A stretch of DNA of 14,365 nt from Ignavibacteriales bacterium (GTDB lineage: Bacteria > Bacteroidota > Ignavibacteria > Ignavibacteriales > Melioribacteraceae), in the NCBI GenBank assembly GCA_016929735.1, contig JAFGID010000199.1, positions 1 to 14,365 of the forward strand, given 5' to 3'. The position numbers were made by a program, and so were the translations under genes. Positions 1 through 8,300 of this stretch are shown piece by piece (positions within the stretch are counted from its first letter, which is position 1; each line of letters starts with the position of its first letter). The notes beneath the pieces were generated by a model, which had not been told where the DNA came from, searched no databases, and saw only the letters and a list, made by a program, of their open reading frames with translations.

Positions 1-564
1 GAAAGTAATCCAGTAATCGGCAAAAAGCTTAATTTCGAAAAAGTTGATGAAATAAAATTGGAAGCGATTTTTGATTCTTGGAACTTAAATAATGTAATAT
101 CGAAACTCCTCAAGTCTCATCCCTACGAAGAACCAGCTTATGATATTTATCCTCTTCTAAATGACAACTTAAATTACGGATTTGGTGCTATTGGAGAATA
201 TGAAAAAGTGAAGACACAAGAAGAATTTTTAGCATTAGTAAAGAAGAAATTGAAACTAAAAGCAGTTAGACATTGTAAAGGTAAATCAGAAAAAATAAAA
301 AAGGTTGCAGTGTGTGGTGGAAGTGGTTCAGATTTAATAAATCATTCAATAAAAAGGAAAGCTGATGCATTTGTTACGGCTGATATAAAATACAGTCGCT
401 TTCGTGATGCTGAAGATAAAATTCTTTTAGTAGATGCGGGGCATTATGAAACAGAAATATTTTCGGTTGATATAATCGAAAGGAAATTAAAAAAGATAAT
501 TACAGATAAAAATATAAAAATATTAAAGGCAAGAACAAATACTAACCCGATAAAAATAAATTAA
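1..564 (+). CDS. NIF3-like dinuclear metal-centre protein, C-terminal part (5' end outside window)
   Basis: The reading frame is open from base 1, so the gene begins upstream; 187 codons are visible. Visible residues 40-52 carry HPYEEPAYDIYPL followed by a GFGAIGEY stretch. This is typical of the PII/CutA-like domain inserted in the long NIF3 proteins (YqfO type, about 370 residues), so roughly the first half is missing. Near the end, GGSG (about residues 106-109), ADAFVTADIKY and VDAGHYETE (H148, E150) match the conserved metal-ligand region of the C-terminal NIF3 lobe. Family members form ring-shaped hexamers with a two-metal site. They are often annotated as GTP cyclohydrolase I type 2, but the physiological reaction is unsettled. 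The zinc-ribbon gene follows after 12 bases and carries its own ribosome binding site, so the two are probably one transcript. The TTG at 58 is not a plausible start because homology continues upstream of it. Confidence 0.9.
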   Translation, partial: ESNPVIGKKLNFEKVDEIKLEAIFDSWNLNNVISKLLKSHPYEEPAYDIYPLLNDNLNYGFGAIGEYEKVKTQEEFLALVKKKLKLKAVRHCKGKSEKIKKVAVCGGSGSDLINHSIKRKADAFVTADIKYSRFRDAEDKILLVDAGHYETEIFSVDIIERKLKKIITDKNIKILKARTNTNPIKIN

Positions 565-576
565 AGGAGATATAAA

Positions 577-1314
577 TTGAAAGAGCGATTAACAACCTTG
601 TTTGAATTACAATTGATAGACAACCAATTAGATGAGCTTGAACAATTAAGGGGTGATTTACCAGCAATTGTAAATGAGCTTAATTCTAAATTAGATAGTT
701 TGATGGAATCAATTGTAAACAAGGAAAATCAGAAAACAGAAGCACAAGAAAGAAGGAATGCTAACGAAGCCGAAATTGAGACTCTATCACAAGATGTAAA
801 AAGGTTTAAATCTCAACTTTCAAAGGTTCGTAACAACAAAGAATATGATGCTTTAACAAAACAAATTGACTATGCTGATGATAAAATTAAAGCATTGATA
901 AAAGAAAATATCGAACTAGAAAATCAAGCTGAAATGCTTAAAAATGAAACAACTGAAATCTCACCAAAAGTTGATGAATTAAAAGATGAGATAAAAGAAA
1001 AGGAAACAGAACTTAAAAAAATAATTCAAGCCAACGAAAGAGAGGAAGCAATCTTTTTGGATAAGAGAAAAGTTGTGGTTGAAAAGGTTAAGAAGAATGA
1101 CTTGAACACTTATACAAGAATCCGCAAAGCATGTGATGGAATTGCAGTTGCGGTTGTCTCCCGTAAAGCATGTGCCGGTTGTAATAATGTTGTTCCTCCT
1201 CAGCGCCAGTTAGAGATAAAGCAAAATAAAAGAATTTACACTTGTGAATCTTGTGGACGTATGTTAATTTCAGAAGAAGCAGCGAATGAAGTAAAATCAA
1301 GACTGAAATTTTAA
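577..1314 (+). CDS. Coiled-coil protein with C-terminal C4 zinc ribbon (DUF164/COG1579 type)
   Basis: This 245-residue protein is almost entirely charged heptad-like helix from about residue 5 to 175, predicted as a long coiled-coil hairpin. It ends in a zinc ribbon with Cys pairs CAGC (199, 202) and CESC (223, 226). The start is TTG at 577, supported by AAAGGAG at 563-569 seven bases upstream; no ATG with a comparable site exists nearby. The family is widespread and often sits next to NIF3 genes, as here. Its role is unclear: nucleic-acid binding is usually suggested from the zinc ribbon but is not shown by this sequence. The stop at 1312-1314 directly abuts the stop of the convergent radA gene, with no base in between. 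Confidence 0.88.
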   Translation: MKERLTTLFELQLIDNQLDELEQLRGDLPAIVNELNSKLDSLMESIVNKENQKTEAQERRNANEAEIETLSQDVKRFKSQLSKVRNNKEYDALTKQIDYADDKIKALIKENIELENQAEMLKNETTEISPKVDELKDEIKEKETELKKIIQANEREEAIFLDKRKVVVEKVKKNDLNTYTRIRKACDGIAVAVVSRKACAGCNNVVPPQRQLEIKQNKRIYTCESCGRMLISEEAANEVKSRLKF

Positions 1315-2667
1315 TTAAGACTTGAAAAGATAATCTAAAACATTTTTAAGATATTCAAAAGTAATTATTTCAATACCGGTATTCTTAAGTTCAGATTTTT
1401 GATTTGAAACTGGGATAAGTACTTTGTTGAAACCAAGTTTTTCAGCTTCCTGTATTCTCTTTTCTATTTGACTAACAGTACGCAATTCACCACCCAATCC
1501 TATTTCACCAATCAGAACATAATTTTTATTTACAGATTTATCATACACACTTGAAGCGATGGAACAACAGACAGCTAAATCAACCGCCGGTTCATCTATT
1601 CTGATACCGCCAGCCATATTTAGAAAAACATTGCTTGCTGATAATCTAATACTAGCTCGTCTTTCTAAGACAGCAAGTAAAATTGATAATCTTCTATAAT
1701 CAAAACCTGTAGCAACTCTCTGTGGATTACCAAAATTCGATGGAGTAACTAAAGCCTGAACTTCAAGCAAAACAGGTCTTGAACCCTCAATACTTGTTGT
1801 AACAACAGCTCCTGAAATATCTCGTGCATTATTGCTTAAGAAAATTTGACTCGGATTTAATACTTCTTTTAATCCATCTTCAAACATTTCAAAAATGCCA
1901 ATTTCATTTGTCCCACCATAACGATTCTTATGTGCCCTTAAAATTCTGTACGAATGATTTTTATCACCTTCGAACTGGATAACAGTATCAACAATATGCT
2001 CAAGCACTTTCGGACCTGCTATTATTCCCTCTTTTGTTATGTGTCCCACAATTATTATCGGACAATTTTCCTTCTTGGCAATTTGCATTAAGTATGCTGT
2101 ACATTCTCTGATTTGTGTTATAGTCCCAGGGGCATTATCAAAATCTGATTTGTAAACTGTTTGAATGGAATCAATCACAACGAGTTCGGGCTTTTCCTTG
2201 TTGATTGTTTCTATAATATCATCCAAATTTGTTTCTGTAAGGACAAGAATTTTTTCCGAATTTATATTCAATCTTTTTGCACGAAGACTTATTTGGGTTA
2301 AAGATTCTTCACCAGTAACATACAAAACCTTTTTATCAGAAGTAGAAGCCGCTTGAAGCACGAGTGTAGATTTTCCGATACCGGGATCACCACCAATTAG
2401 AATAACGGACCCCGACATTATTCCACCACCAAGCACTCTATCAAATTCAGAAATATTAGTTTTAATTCTTACTTCAGTTGAGTTAGAAATATCTTGATTC
2501 AAATTTGCAATTGTAAGTTCTGTCCTACGAGTTTGTCTTTTACTTTTTGTTTCGACTAACTCCTCTGTAAAACTATTCCATTCTTCGCAGGAAGGACATT
2601 TACCGAGCCATTTCAATGATTCAAATCCGCAATTTGAGCAGATATATTTGATTTTCATCTTAGACAT
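1315..2667 (-). CDS. radA: DNA repair protein RadA (Sms)
   Basis: RadA is a RecA-related ATPase that drives branch migration of recombination intermediates during DNA repair. With the start chosen here the protein has 450 residues, a normal RadA length. It shows an N-terminal C4 zinc finger (C10, C13, C24, C27, with the typical KWLGKCPSC context), Walker A GGDPGIGKST (92-101), Walker B LVVIDS (162-167) and the diagnostic RadA KNRFG motif as KNRYG (247-251). A Lon-protease-like domain follows, including the stretch VDLAVCCSIASS. A longer frame opens at 2697, but the ATG at 2667 is preferred: AAAAGGA lies 9 bases upstream and the protein then begins right before the zinc finger. This start overlaps the 3' end of the MlaF-type gene by 8 bases, which suggests translational coupling. 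Confidence 0.95.
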   Translation of the reverse strand: MSKMKIKYICSNCGFESLKWLGKCPSCEEWNSFTEELVETKSKRQTRRTELTIANLNQDISNSTEVRIKTNISEFDRVLGGGIMSGSVILIGGDPGIGKSTLVLQAASTSDKKVLYVTGEESLTQISLRAKRLNINSEKILVLTETNLDDIIETINKEKPELVVIDSIQTVYKSDFDNAPGTITQIRECTAYLMQIAKKENCPIIIVGHITKEGIIAGPKVLEHIVDTVIQFEGDKNHSYRILRAHKNRYGGTNEIGIFEMFEDGLKEVLNPSQIFLSNNARDISGAVVTTSIEGSRPVLLEVQALVTPSNFGNPQRVATGFDYRRLSILLAVLERRASIRLSASNVFLNMAGGIRIDEPAVDLAVCCSIASSVYDKSVNKNYVLIGEIGLGGELRTVSQIEKRIQEAEKLGFNKVLIPVSNQKSELKNTGIEIITFEYLKNVLDYLFKS

Positions 2668-3397
2668 CAACACTAGTCCTTTTGATAAAATTGACAATCA
2701 CTTCATCTTTACTATTAAGTAATTCTTCCGGAGTTCCATTAAAATAAATTTTACCATCGTGCATCATTGCGATTTTCTCAGCTATATTTTGAACGCTGAA
2801 CATATCGTGTGTAACTACAATTGTTGTAACATTCAATTTTTCATTCAATTCTTTTATCAATTCGTCAATTGAATCAGACATAATTGGATCAAGTCCCGTC
2901 GTCGGTTCATCGTATAGAATATAATCAGGATTAGTTATTAATGCTCTTGCCAGACCAACCCGTTTTTTCATACCACCGGACAACTCTGCTGGTTTTAGAT
3001 TTTGAGTACCCGGTAAACCAACTAACTCAAGCTTTTCCGCGACATTATTTTTTATTTCTGTTTTTGTAAGATTAGCTTCATTCTCAACAAGCGCTAGAGC
3101 AACATTTTCTTCGACAGTCATTGAATCAAACAGTGCAGCACCTTGAAAGAGAAATCCAAATCGTTGACGTACTCTATATAGCTCTTCTTTTGCCATTTCT
3201 GCTATTGATTTACCTTCGATTTTTACTGTGCCCCTATCAGATGTGAGTAAACCAACAATAATTTTTAATAGAACACTTTTACCGCATCCACTCCTCCCAA
3301 TAATAGCAAGTGACTGCCCTTCGGTTATTTCCAAATTAACACCATTAAGTACTTCGTTCGTACCAAAACCTTTATAGACATCAATAATTTCTATCAT
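2660..3397 (-). CDS. mlaF: ABC transporter ATP-binding protein, MlaF/Ttg2A type
   Basis: This 245-residue ABC ATPase has every core motif: Walker A GRSGCGKS (34-41), Q-loop Q85, signature LSGGM (139-143), Walker B ending in D163 E164, and H-loop H197. The stretches GRSGCGKSVLLK, LFQGAALFDSMTVEENVAL and LSGGMKKRVGLARAL are characteristic of the MlaF/TGD3 group. That group powers phospholipid movement between inner and outer membrane with the MlaE permease and the MCE-domain protein MlaD. No permease or MCE gene is in the window: the upstream neighbour is glgC, divergently oriented, and downstream comes radA. The partners must therefore be encoded elsewhere, or the ATPase serves another permease. 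A candidate -7 element lies 35 bases upstream of the start (3432-3439). No clear Shine-Dalgarno precedes the ATG. Confidence 0.85.
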   Translation of the reverse strand: MIEIIDVYKGFGTNEVLNGVNLEITEGQSLAIIGRSGCGKSVLLKIIVGLLTSDRGTVKIEGKSIAEMAKEELYRVRQRFGFLFQGAALFDSMTVEENVALALVENEANLTKTEIKNNVAEKLELVGLPGTQNLKPAELSGGMKKRVGLARALITNPDYILYDEPTTGLDPIMSDSIDELIKELNEKLNVTTIVVTHDMFSVQNIAEKIAMMHDGKIYFNGTPEELLNSKDEVIVNFIKRTSVDV

Positions 3398-3431
3398 ACA
3401 AAATTTATTTTAAGTTTCTGAAATCCTTATA

Positions 3432-3439
3432 CAAAATTA
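3432..3439 (-). promoter_or_regulatory. Candidate Bacteroidota-type -7 element for the mlaF-radA pair
   Basis: On the minus strand the bases read TAATTTTG, a full match to the Bacteroidota -7 consensus TAnnTTTG. It sits 35 bases before the mlaF ATG, implying a leader of about 25-30 bases. No convincing TTG -33 element is visible at the usual distance, so this rests on the -7 box and position alone. Confidence 0.3.
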
Positions 3440-3521
3440 CAAAAGAAATTTAATATCGCATAGGTGTTAAATTTTTAAATTATGCTTGGATTAAAATTTC
3501 TTAAATAATTTAGTTTATCTA

Positions 3522-3553
3522 TTGTTTTAATAATGAAAATATTATTATATTTC
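3522..3553 (+). promoter_or_regulatory. Candidate glgC promoter (TTG-N21-TATATTTC)
   Basis: A TTG at 3522-3524 is followed after 21 bases by TATATTTC at 3546-3553, a 7 of 8 match to TAnnTTTG. Spacing fits the Bacteroidota -33/-7 arrangement. The start site would fall near 3560, giving a leader of about 58 bases before glgC. The region is very AT-rich, so chance matches are likely. Confidence 0.28.
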
Positions 3554-3617
3554 ACTACCAATTTAATAATTGATACAAAAATTTAGTTATAAATTATAAT
3601 AATTAAAGGTAACCAAT

Positions 3618-4871
3618 ATGGCTTACACAGGTTCGACAACACTAAGAGATACAGTAACAATGATTCTTGCTGGTGGACAAGGCGAGAGACTGTATCCATT
3701 GACCGCTGTGAGGACAAAACCATCTGTTCCATTCGGTGGTAAATACCGAATTATTGATTTTACCTTGTCAAATTGCTTAAACTCTGGCTTACGAAAAATT
3801 TATGTTATGACACAATATAAGTCGGATTCTCTAAATCAACACCTGTTCGAAGCATGGAGTATTTTCAATCCCGAACTTGGTGAATTTATCTATTCTGTTC
3901 CACCTCAACAAAAAACTGACAACAACTGGTATCTTGGTACTGCAAATGCAATCTATCAAAATCTTAATATGCTTGACCCCAAAAAGTATAAATGGTTAAT
4001 AATCCTTTCAGGTGACCACATTTACAAGATGGACTATTTGAAGATGTTACAATATCACATTGAGAAAAAAGCAGAATTATCATTGGCTTGTATTCATGTA
4101 GAAAAAGAACAAGCATCAAGATTTGGTATCGTGGATATTGATGAGAATTATCGGGTTACCGGTTTCCTTGAAAAACCAGAGAACCCACCCGAAATTCCGG
4201 ATAAACCTGGTTACTCATTTGTAAATATGGCAATATATATTTTTAATATTCAGACTATTAGAGAAGTACTTTGTGATATGGAGGGGAAAAAATTGGATAG
4301 TTCTGATTTTGGCAAAAATGTTATCCCATATATGGTGAAAAACAATTATCTTGTTCAAGCATACCGCTTCGTTGATGAGAATAAAGACAAAGATAACAAT
4401 GTCGTTAAGCCCTATTGGGTTGATGTCGGAACTTTAGACAGTTACTATGTAGCAAGCATGGATTTAATTAGTGTCAATCCAGAATTTAATTTGTATGATA
4501 GTGAATGGCCGTTGAGAGCCAAGCATGTAAATTATCCACCTGCTAAAACAATTTCTCATGAAGGCGAGAGAGTTGGTAGAACTTTTAATTCATTAATTAC
4601 AGATGGAACAATCGTTTCTGGTGGATTAGTTGAAAGAAGTATTCTTGGTCCAAATGTCCGAGTTAATAGTTTCACTTATGTAACCGATTCAATTATTATG
4701 GATAATGTCAATATAGGCCGACACTCGCAAATCAGACGGGCAATTATTGATAAAAATGCAATAATTCCTGAAAATACTCTAATAGGTTTTGATCCTGAAA
4801 TTGATAAAAAGCGATTTACTGTTACAGAGAATGGTATAACCGTTATTCCAAAAAACTATGAATTTAAATAA
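3618..4871 (+). CDS. glgC: Glucose-1-phosphate adenylyltransferase (ADP-glucose pyrophosphorylase)
   Basis: GlgC converts glucose-1-phosphate and ATP to ADP-glucose and pyrophosphate, the committed step of bacterial glycogen synthesis. The 417-residue length fits the family. Visible motifs are the nucleotide loop ILAGGQGERLYPLT (16-29), PSVPFGGKYRIIDF (35-48), SGDHIYKMDY (131-140), GFLEKPENPPEIP in the sugar-phosphate region and YWVDVGTLDSYY. A C-terminal left-handed beta-helix with hexapeptide-like repeats follows (GTIVSGG through NAIIPENTLIGFD). The start is ATG at 3618, eight bases after AAAGG (3605-3609). One deviation: the motif usually written GTADA reads GTANA here (107-111), with Leu before it where E. 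coli has Arg. No other glycogen gene is in the window. Confidence 0.96.
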   Translation: MAYTGSTTLRDTVTMILAGGQGERLYPLTAVRTKPSVPFGGKYRIIDFTLSNCLNSGLRKIYVMTQYKSDSLNQHLFEAWSIFNPELGEFIYSVPPQQKTDNNWYLGTANAIYQNLNMLDPKKYKWLIILSGDHIYKMDYLKMLQYHIEKKAELSLACIHVEKEQASRFGIVDIDENYRVTGFLEKPENPPEIPDKPGYSFVNMAIYIFNIQTIREVLCDMEGKKLDSSDFGKNVIPYMVKNNYLVQAYRFVDENKDKDNNVVKPYWVDVGTLDSYYVASMDLISVNPEFNLYDSEWPLRAKHVNYPPAKTISHEGERVGRTFNSLITDGTIVSGGLVERSILGPNVRVNSFTYVTDSIIMDNVNIGRHSQIRRAIIDKNAIIPENTLIGFDPEIDKKRFTVTENGITVIPKNYEFK

Positions 4872-4903
4872 AAATTTTTTTCAATATTTTATTAGGTAAT
4901 AAA

Positions 4904-5389
4904 ATGAAAACGAAAATTTGTTTTTTGTCCTTTTTTTTGTCTATTCAGTTTATTGCTCAACCTTTCGGTTCTGAGTTTGATAATTCCAAAGGAACATCAA
5001 TGGTTCCAATTAAAATGGATGCTGAAACATATTTGGACATTTTTGAAAGTGACGGTTATGAAATTGTTAGAATGGAATTTGATATTTTATTAACCAGTAA
5101 AGAAAGCTTTAGAACTCTACAAAGTGGATGGGAGTATGGAATCTTTGCATTTGGTGATTATAGATTTCAAAAGCTTGATTTAAAAGTTTTTAAAATGGTT
5201 GGTGGTGAATGGACTGAATTATCTGAAGGTGAAGATGAGATGTTGTATGAAAATGTCGAGGGAACAAATACAGTTCTAATTAAAATAATTCCGAGTTATA
5301 CATCCGAGTACAAGTTTCTGATTGATGCATTGGAATACACAGAAGGGTATTCAGGGGGGCATTATGGTTTGATTGTTTTTCATGAATGA
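4904..5389 (+). CDS. Small secreted protein of unknown function
   Basis: I do not recognise this 161-residue protein. It begins with a basic residue pair and a hydrophobic stretch ending in IAQ (about 1-19), a convincing Sec signal peptide. The mature part is acidic, rich in aromatic residues and predicted beta-strand (for example GWEYGIFAFGDYRF and VEGTNTVLIKIIPSYTSEYKFLIDAL), and ends in YGLIVFHE. It has no cysteine in the mature part and no lipoprotein box. The layout suggests a small periplasmic or surface beta-sandwich protein; this is inference from residue patterns only. It starts 32 bases after glgC with a weak AGG (4894-4896) before the ATG and may be cotranscribed with it. Its stop lies one base from the stop of the convergent activase gene. 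Confidence 0.75.
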   Translation: MKTKICFLSFFLSIQFIAQPFGSEFDNSKGTSMVPIKMDAETYLDIFESDGYEIVRMEFDILLTSKESFRTLQSGWEYGIFAFGDYRFQKLDLKVFKMVGGEWTELSEGEDEMLYENVEGTNTVLIKIIPSYTSEYKFLIDALEYTEGYSGGHYGLIVFHE

Positions 5390-5390
5390 A

Positions 5391-8300
5391 TTAAGAATAC
5401 AATTTCTGATGTAATTTTTCAACTTGCAGCATAAATATCTCTAACTTGGATTGTGTTATTTGCGGAAAAGCATTTCCATCTGTTTCTATATATAAAAACG
5501 GGAGAGCGTTAACATTTTCTTCTTTTAATATATCACTTTTATATTTACTTTGCTTCTTCTTCCCTGCTAATGTCATTTCATTATTTAATATTGACTCAGA
5601 CAAGCGACTTGGTAAACAATTAAATGGACCAATTGAAATAATACCACTTACTTCACTTATTATTTCTTTTAATGACAATCCGATAGTTAAAATACCCTCT
5701 CCTAATAATTCCTCTGATATTAATCCCTTGCTATGTTGAATAATCTTTTCTATATCAATTTTATGCTCATCAATAAGACCAGATTTTGATAATTTATTCT
5801 TCACCTTAATTTCGAGCATTTCCTGAAATTTGTTTTTAAGCTTAACTTTGGTCCTTTCAAGAAAAGAGTTTTCCGGGTCGGTAATTCCTTTTAATAAAAG
5901 ATAATTGCTGTAATACATATATTCTGTGATTGGAGCAACTCGGACAACAAAACCATTTTTTGCCAAGACCTCAACAATGTTACCACGTGAAAATTCTTCG
6001 TGTCGAACATATACCTCGCCTACCAATAAAACTTTTTTTGCTTCTGCTAAAGGTTGTTTAAGGTTTATTTTTTTCAACCCACTTGCCATTATTTCCAATT
6101 GTTTGAATAGTTGTTTCTCGTTCCCTTCACCTATTTTCTTTTTAACTTTCTCCCATTCAGCATTTAGAATTTTAAATGCTAAATCTGTATCAACAGCTAA
6201 AGCCAATAATGCATTAGATATATCCGATATACAATCTGAAACAGAGAGTATAATCCAAGCCCAGCGATATGCTGAACTGCCTAAATCCTGAAATGATTGT
6301 TCTTCATCCATTGAGAAAACTGCAACATTATCGAGATTTAGATTTCTGATAATATCTTTCAATAAAATAAAATATTGCCCCTGCCTACAAGGTCCATAAC
6401 CATGTGGCATAAAGAATAGAGTTTTTTTATTTTTTAAATTATTATTTCGAGCATATTCAACTAAAGAGCCAGTTGTTGTGATAAAGGGTAAACATTCTTT
6501 ACAAGTCGTAAGCCCCTGCCCTGCCTTCAGTGTTGATATGGTTGGAATCGGTAACGGTTTACAATTTACACCGAGAGATTTAAATACTTCCGACATTCCT
6601 TCGGTGCCAAATCTTCCCATTGATGGGATTAATAATTCCACGTCAGGTGAAGTTAACGAGATTTTACTTTCTGATTTTGAATTGAAATCAACTGTATCAA
6701 CAAACAAATTAGTTTTAAGTTCAACATCTTTCTCAACAATAATTTTTTCATTTCTTAAATGAATATAATTCTTGATAATGTCCAAGGCGGCATCAATTCT
6801 TGTATTTATTCCCACATCTGCCGAATGGCTATCTAATTCTAAAGTCAATGATGGTTTATTTCCCATAAGTTTTCTGAAGTAATGCAGAATAAACGAATCA
6901 GGACCACAGGAAAAATTAGTAATAAATACTCCGAAGAGTTGTTTGTGATTTTTGACAAATTTAGCACCACGAAGAATTGTCTGCCCACCAAACCAGTACA
7001 TATTTTCATAAGGAGTAATTTCTTCAGTCGGCAAAAAATCCTGTGGGATTATTGTAATGTTTTTAGAACTGAATTTGTATGGTATGCTCAAGTTGGCTTC
7101 TTTAGCGTATGCGTTATATGCTCTACCAAAAAGAACTATTCCGAAACTGTCAGGCTCATTTTCAATTTCTGAGATTGCTTTGTTTCCGAGTTCCCTAAAT
7201 TCTTCAAGCATTGAGCTATATTTTTCAAAAGCATACTTAAAAGCTTTTTTCCCAGTCGCTGATTTTACATTCAACTTTTTTGCTATATCAACAAATGTTT
7301 TTTCGATTTCCTTTTCGGATTTTGAAAGATCGATGATTGGTGCAAGAATTTCGCACTTAATTTCCTTGTGGAAAGTTGACTTCAAATAATAACTTTCACC
7401 TTGAACAAAAATGCAGAGTTTGCTGTATTTAAAATCAGGTGGATGTGGCATCTCAACTATATGAGGCATAAAAATATAATCTACTTTTTTATTGAGTAAA
7501 TCCTGAAATAATCCGTGTGCAATTTCAACCGGATAGCAGAAAGCAGAACGAATTTTCTCCATACCCCGTTCATCTACGTTTTCTGATAGAACAACTTCAA
7601 AACCAAGTTGATTGAAAAAATTATAATATAAGGGATAAAGTGTATTAGTCATAAAACTTTTTGATATTCCAATCTTTTTCCCCTTCGATTGTGAATTGGA
7701 AATATAGTTTTCAAAAACCAATTCTTGTCGCTTTTTAACGTAATCGCGACTAGCTGAATCTATTTCAATATTAATTCTTTCATTATAATATTTATTACAG
7801 GCACCTCCAAATGGGTATTTTTGACCTTCGATTTCAAAAACTGCGATTTCACATTTAAGGTCACAGTTTTCCTTTCCCCCTTTGCAGATAAATGTGCCGA
7901 CTTGTTCAAATTTTCTGTTAATTAAATCATGCAAATTAAATAAGTCAGATTTTAATAAACCAAGATTTATTCTATTCTTTACTTCCAGTGCAACACCAAA
8001 TGCACCCATCAATCCAGGTTCGGGAGGAACGATTATTTGCTTTCCAATTAGATTTGCCATCGCTAATGGAACAGATTTATTATAACATACTCCCCCTTGC
8101 ATAAATACTTTTTTACCAACGGGTCTGTTTCCTTTTACTCTGTTTGTATAATTCATACAAATTGAATATACTAATCCGGCGACAATGTCTTCGGTTGTAG
8201 TACCATCGTGTGTAGCATTTTTTATATCGCTTGAAATGAATGCAGAACATTGGTCGTTAAAATTGAGTGGACTTTTTGCTGATAACGCAATATCGCTGAT

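Noticed and set aside
1088..1300. Minus-strand open frame of 70 codons inside the zinc-ribbon gene
   Set aside because: It lies opposite a well-supported coding region, resembles no family, and its composition is that of an antisense shadow. The same holds for the antisense frames inside radA, the giant activase, rfbB and the SLBB gene.
2668..2697. Longer radA start at 2697, adding ten residues
   Set aside because: The extra residues lie inside the mlaF reading region and precede the conserved RadA N-terminus, while the ATG at 2667 has a well-placed AAAAGGA.
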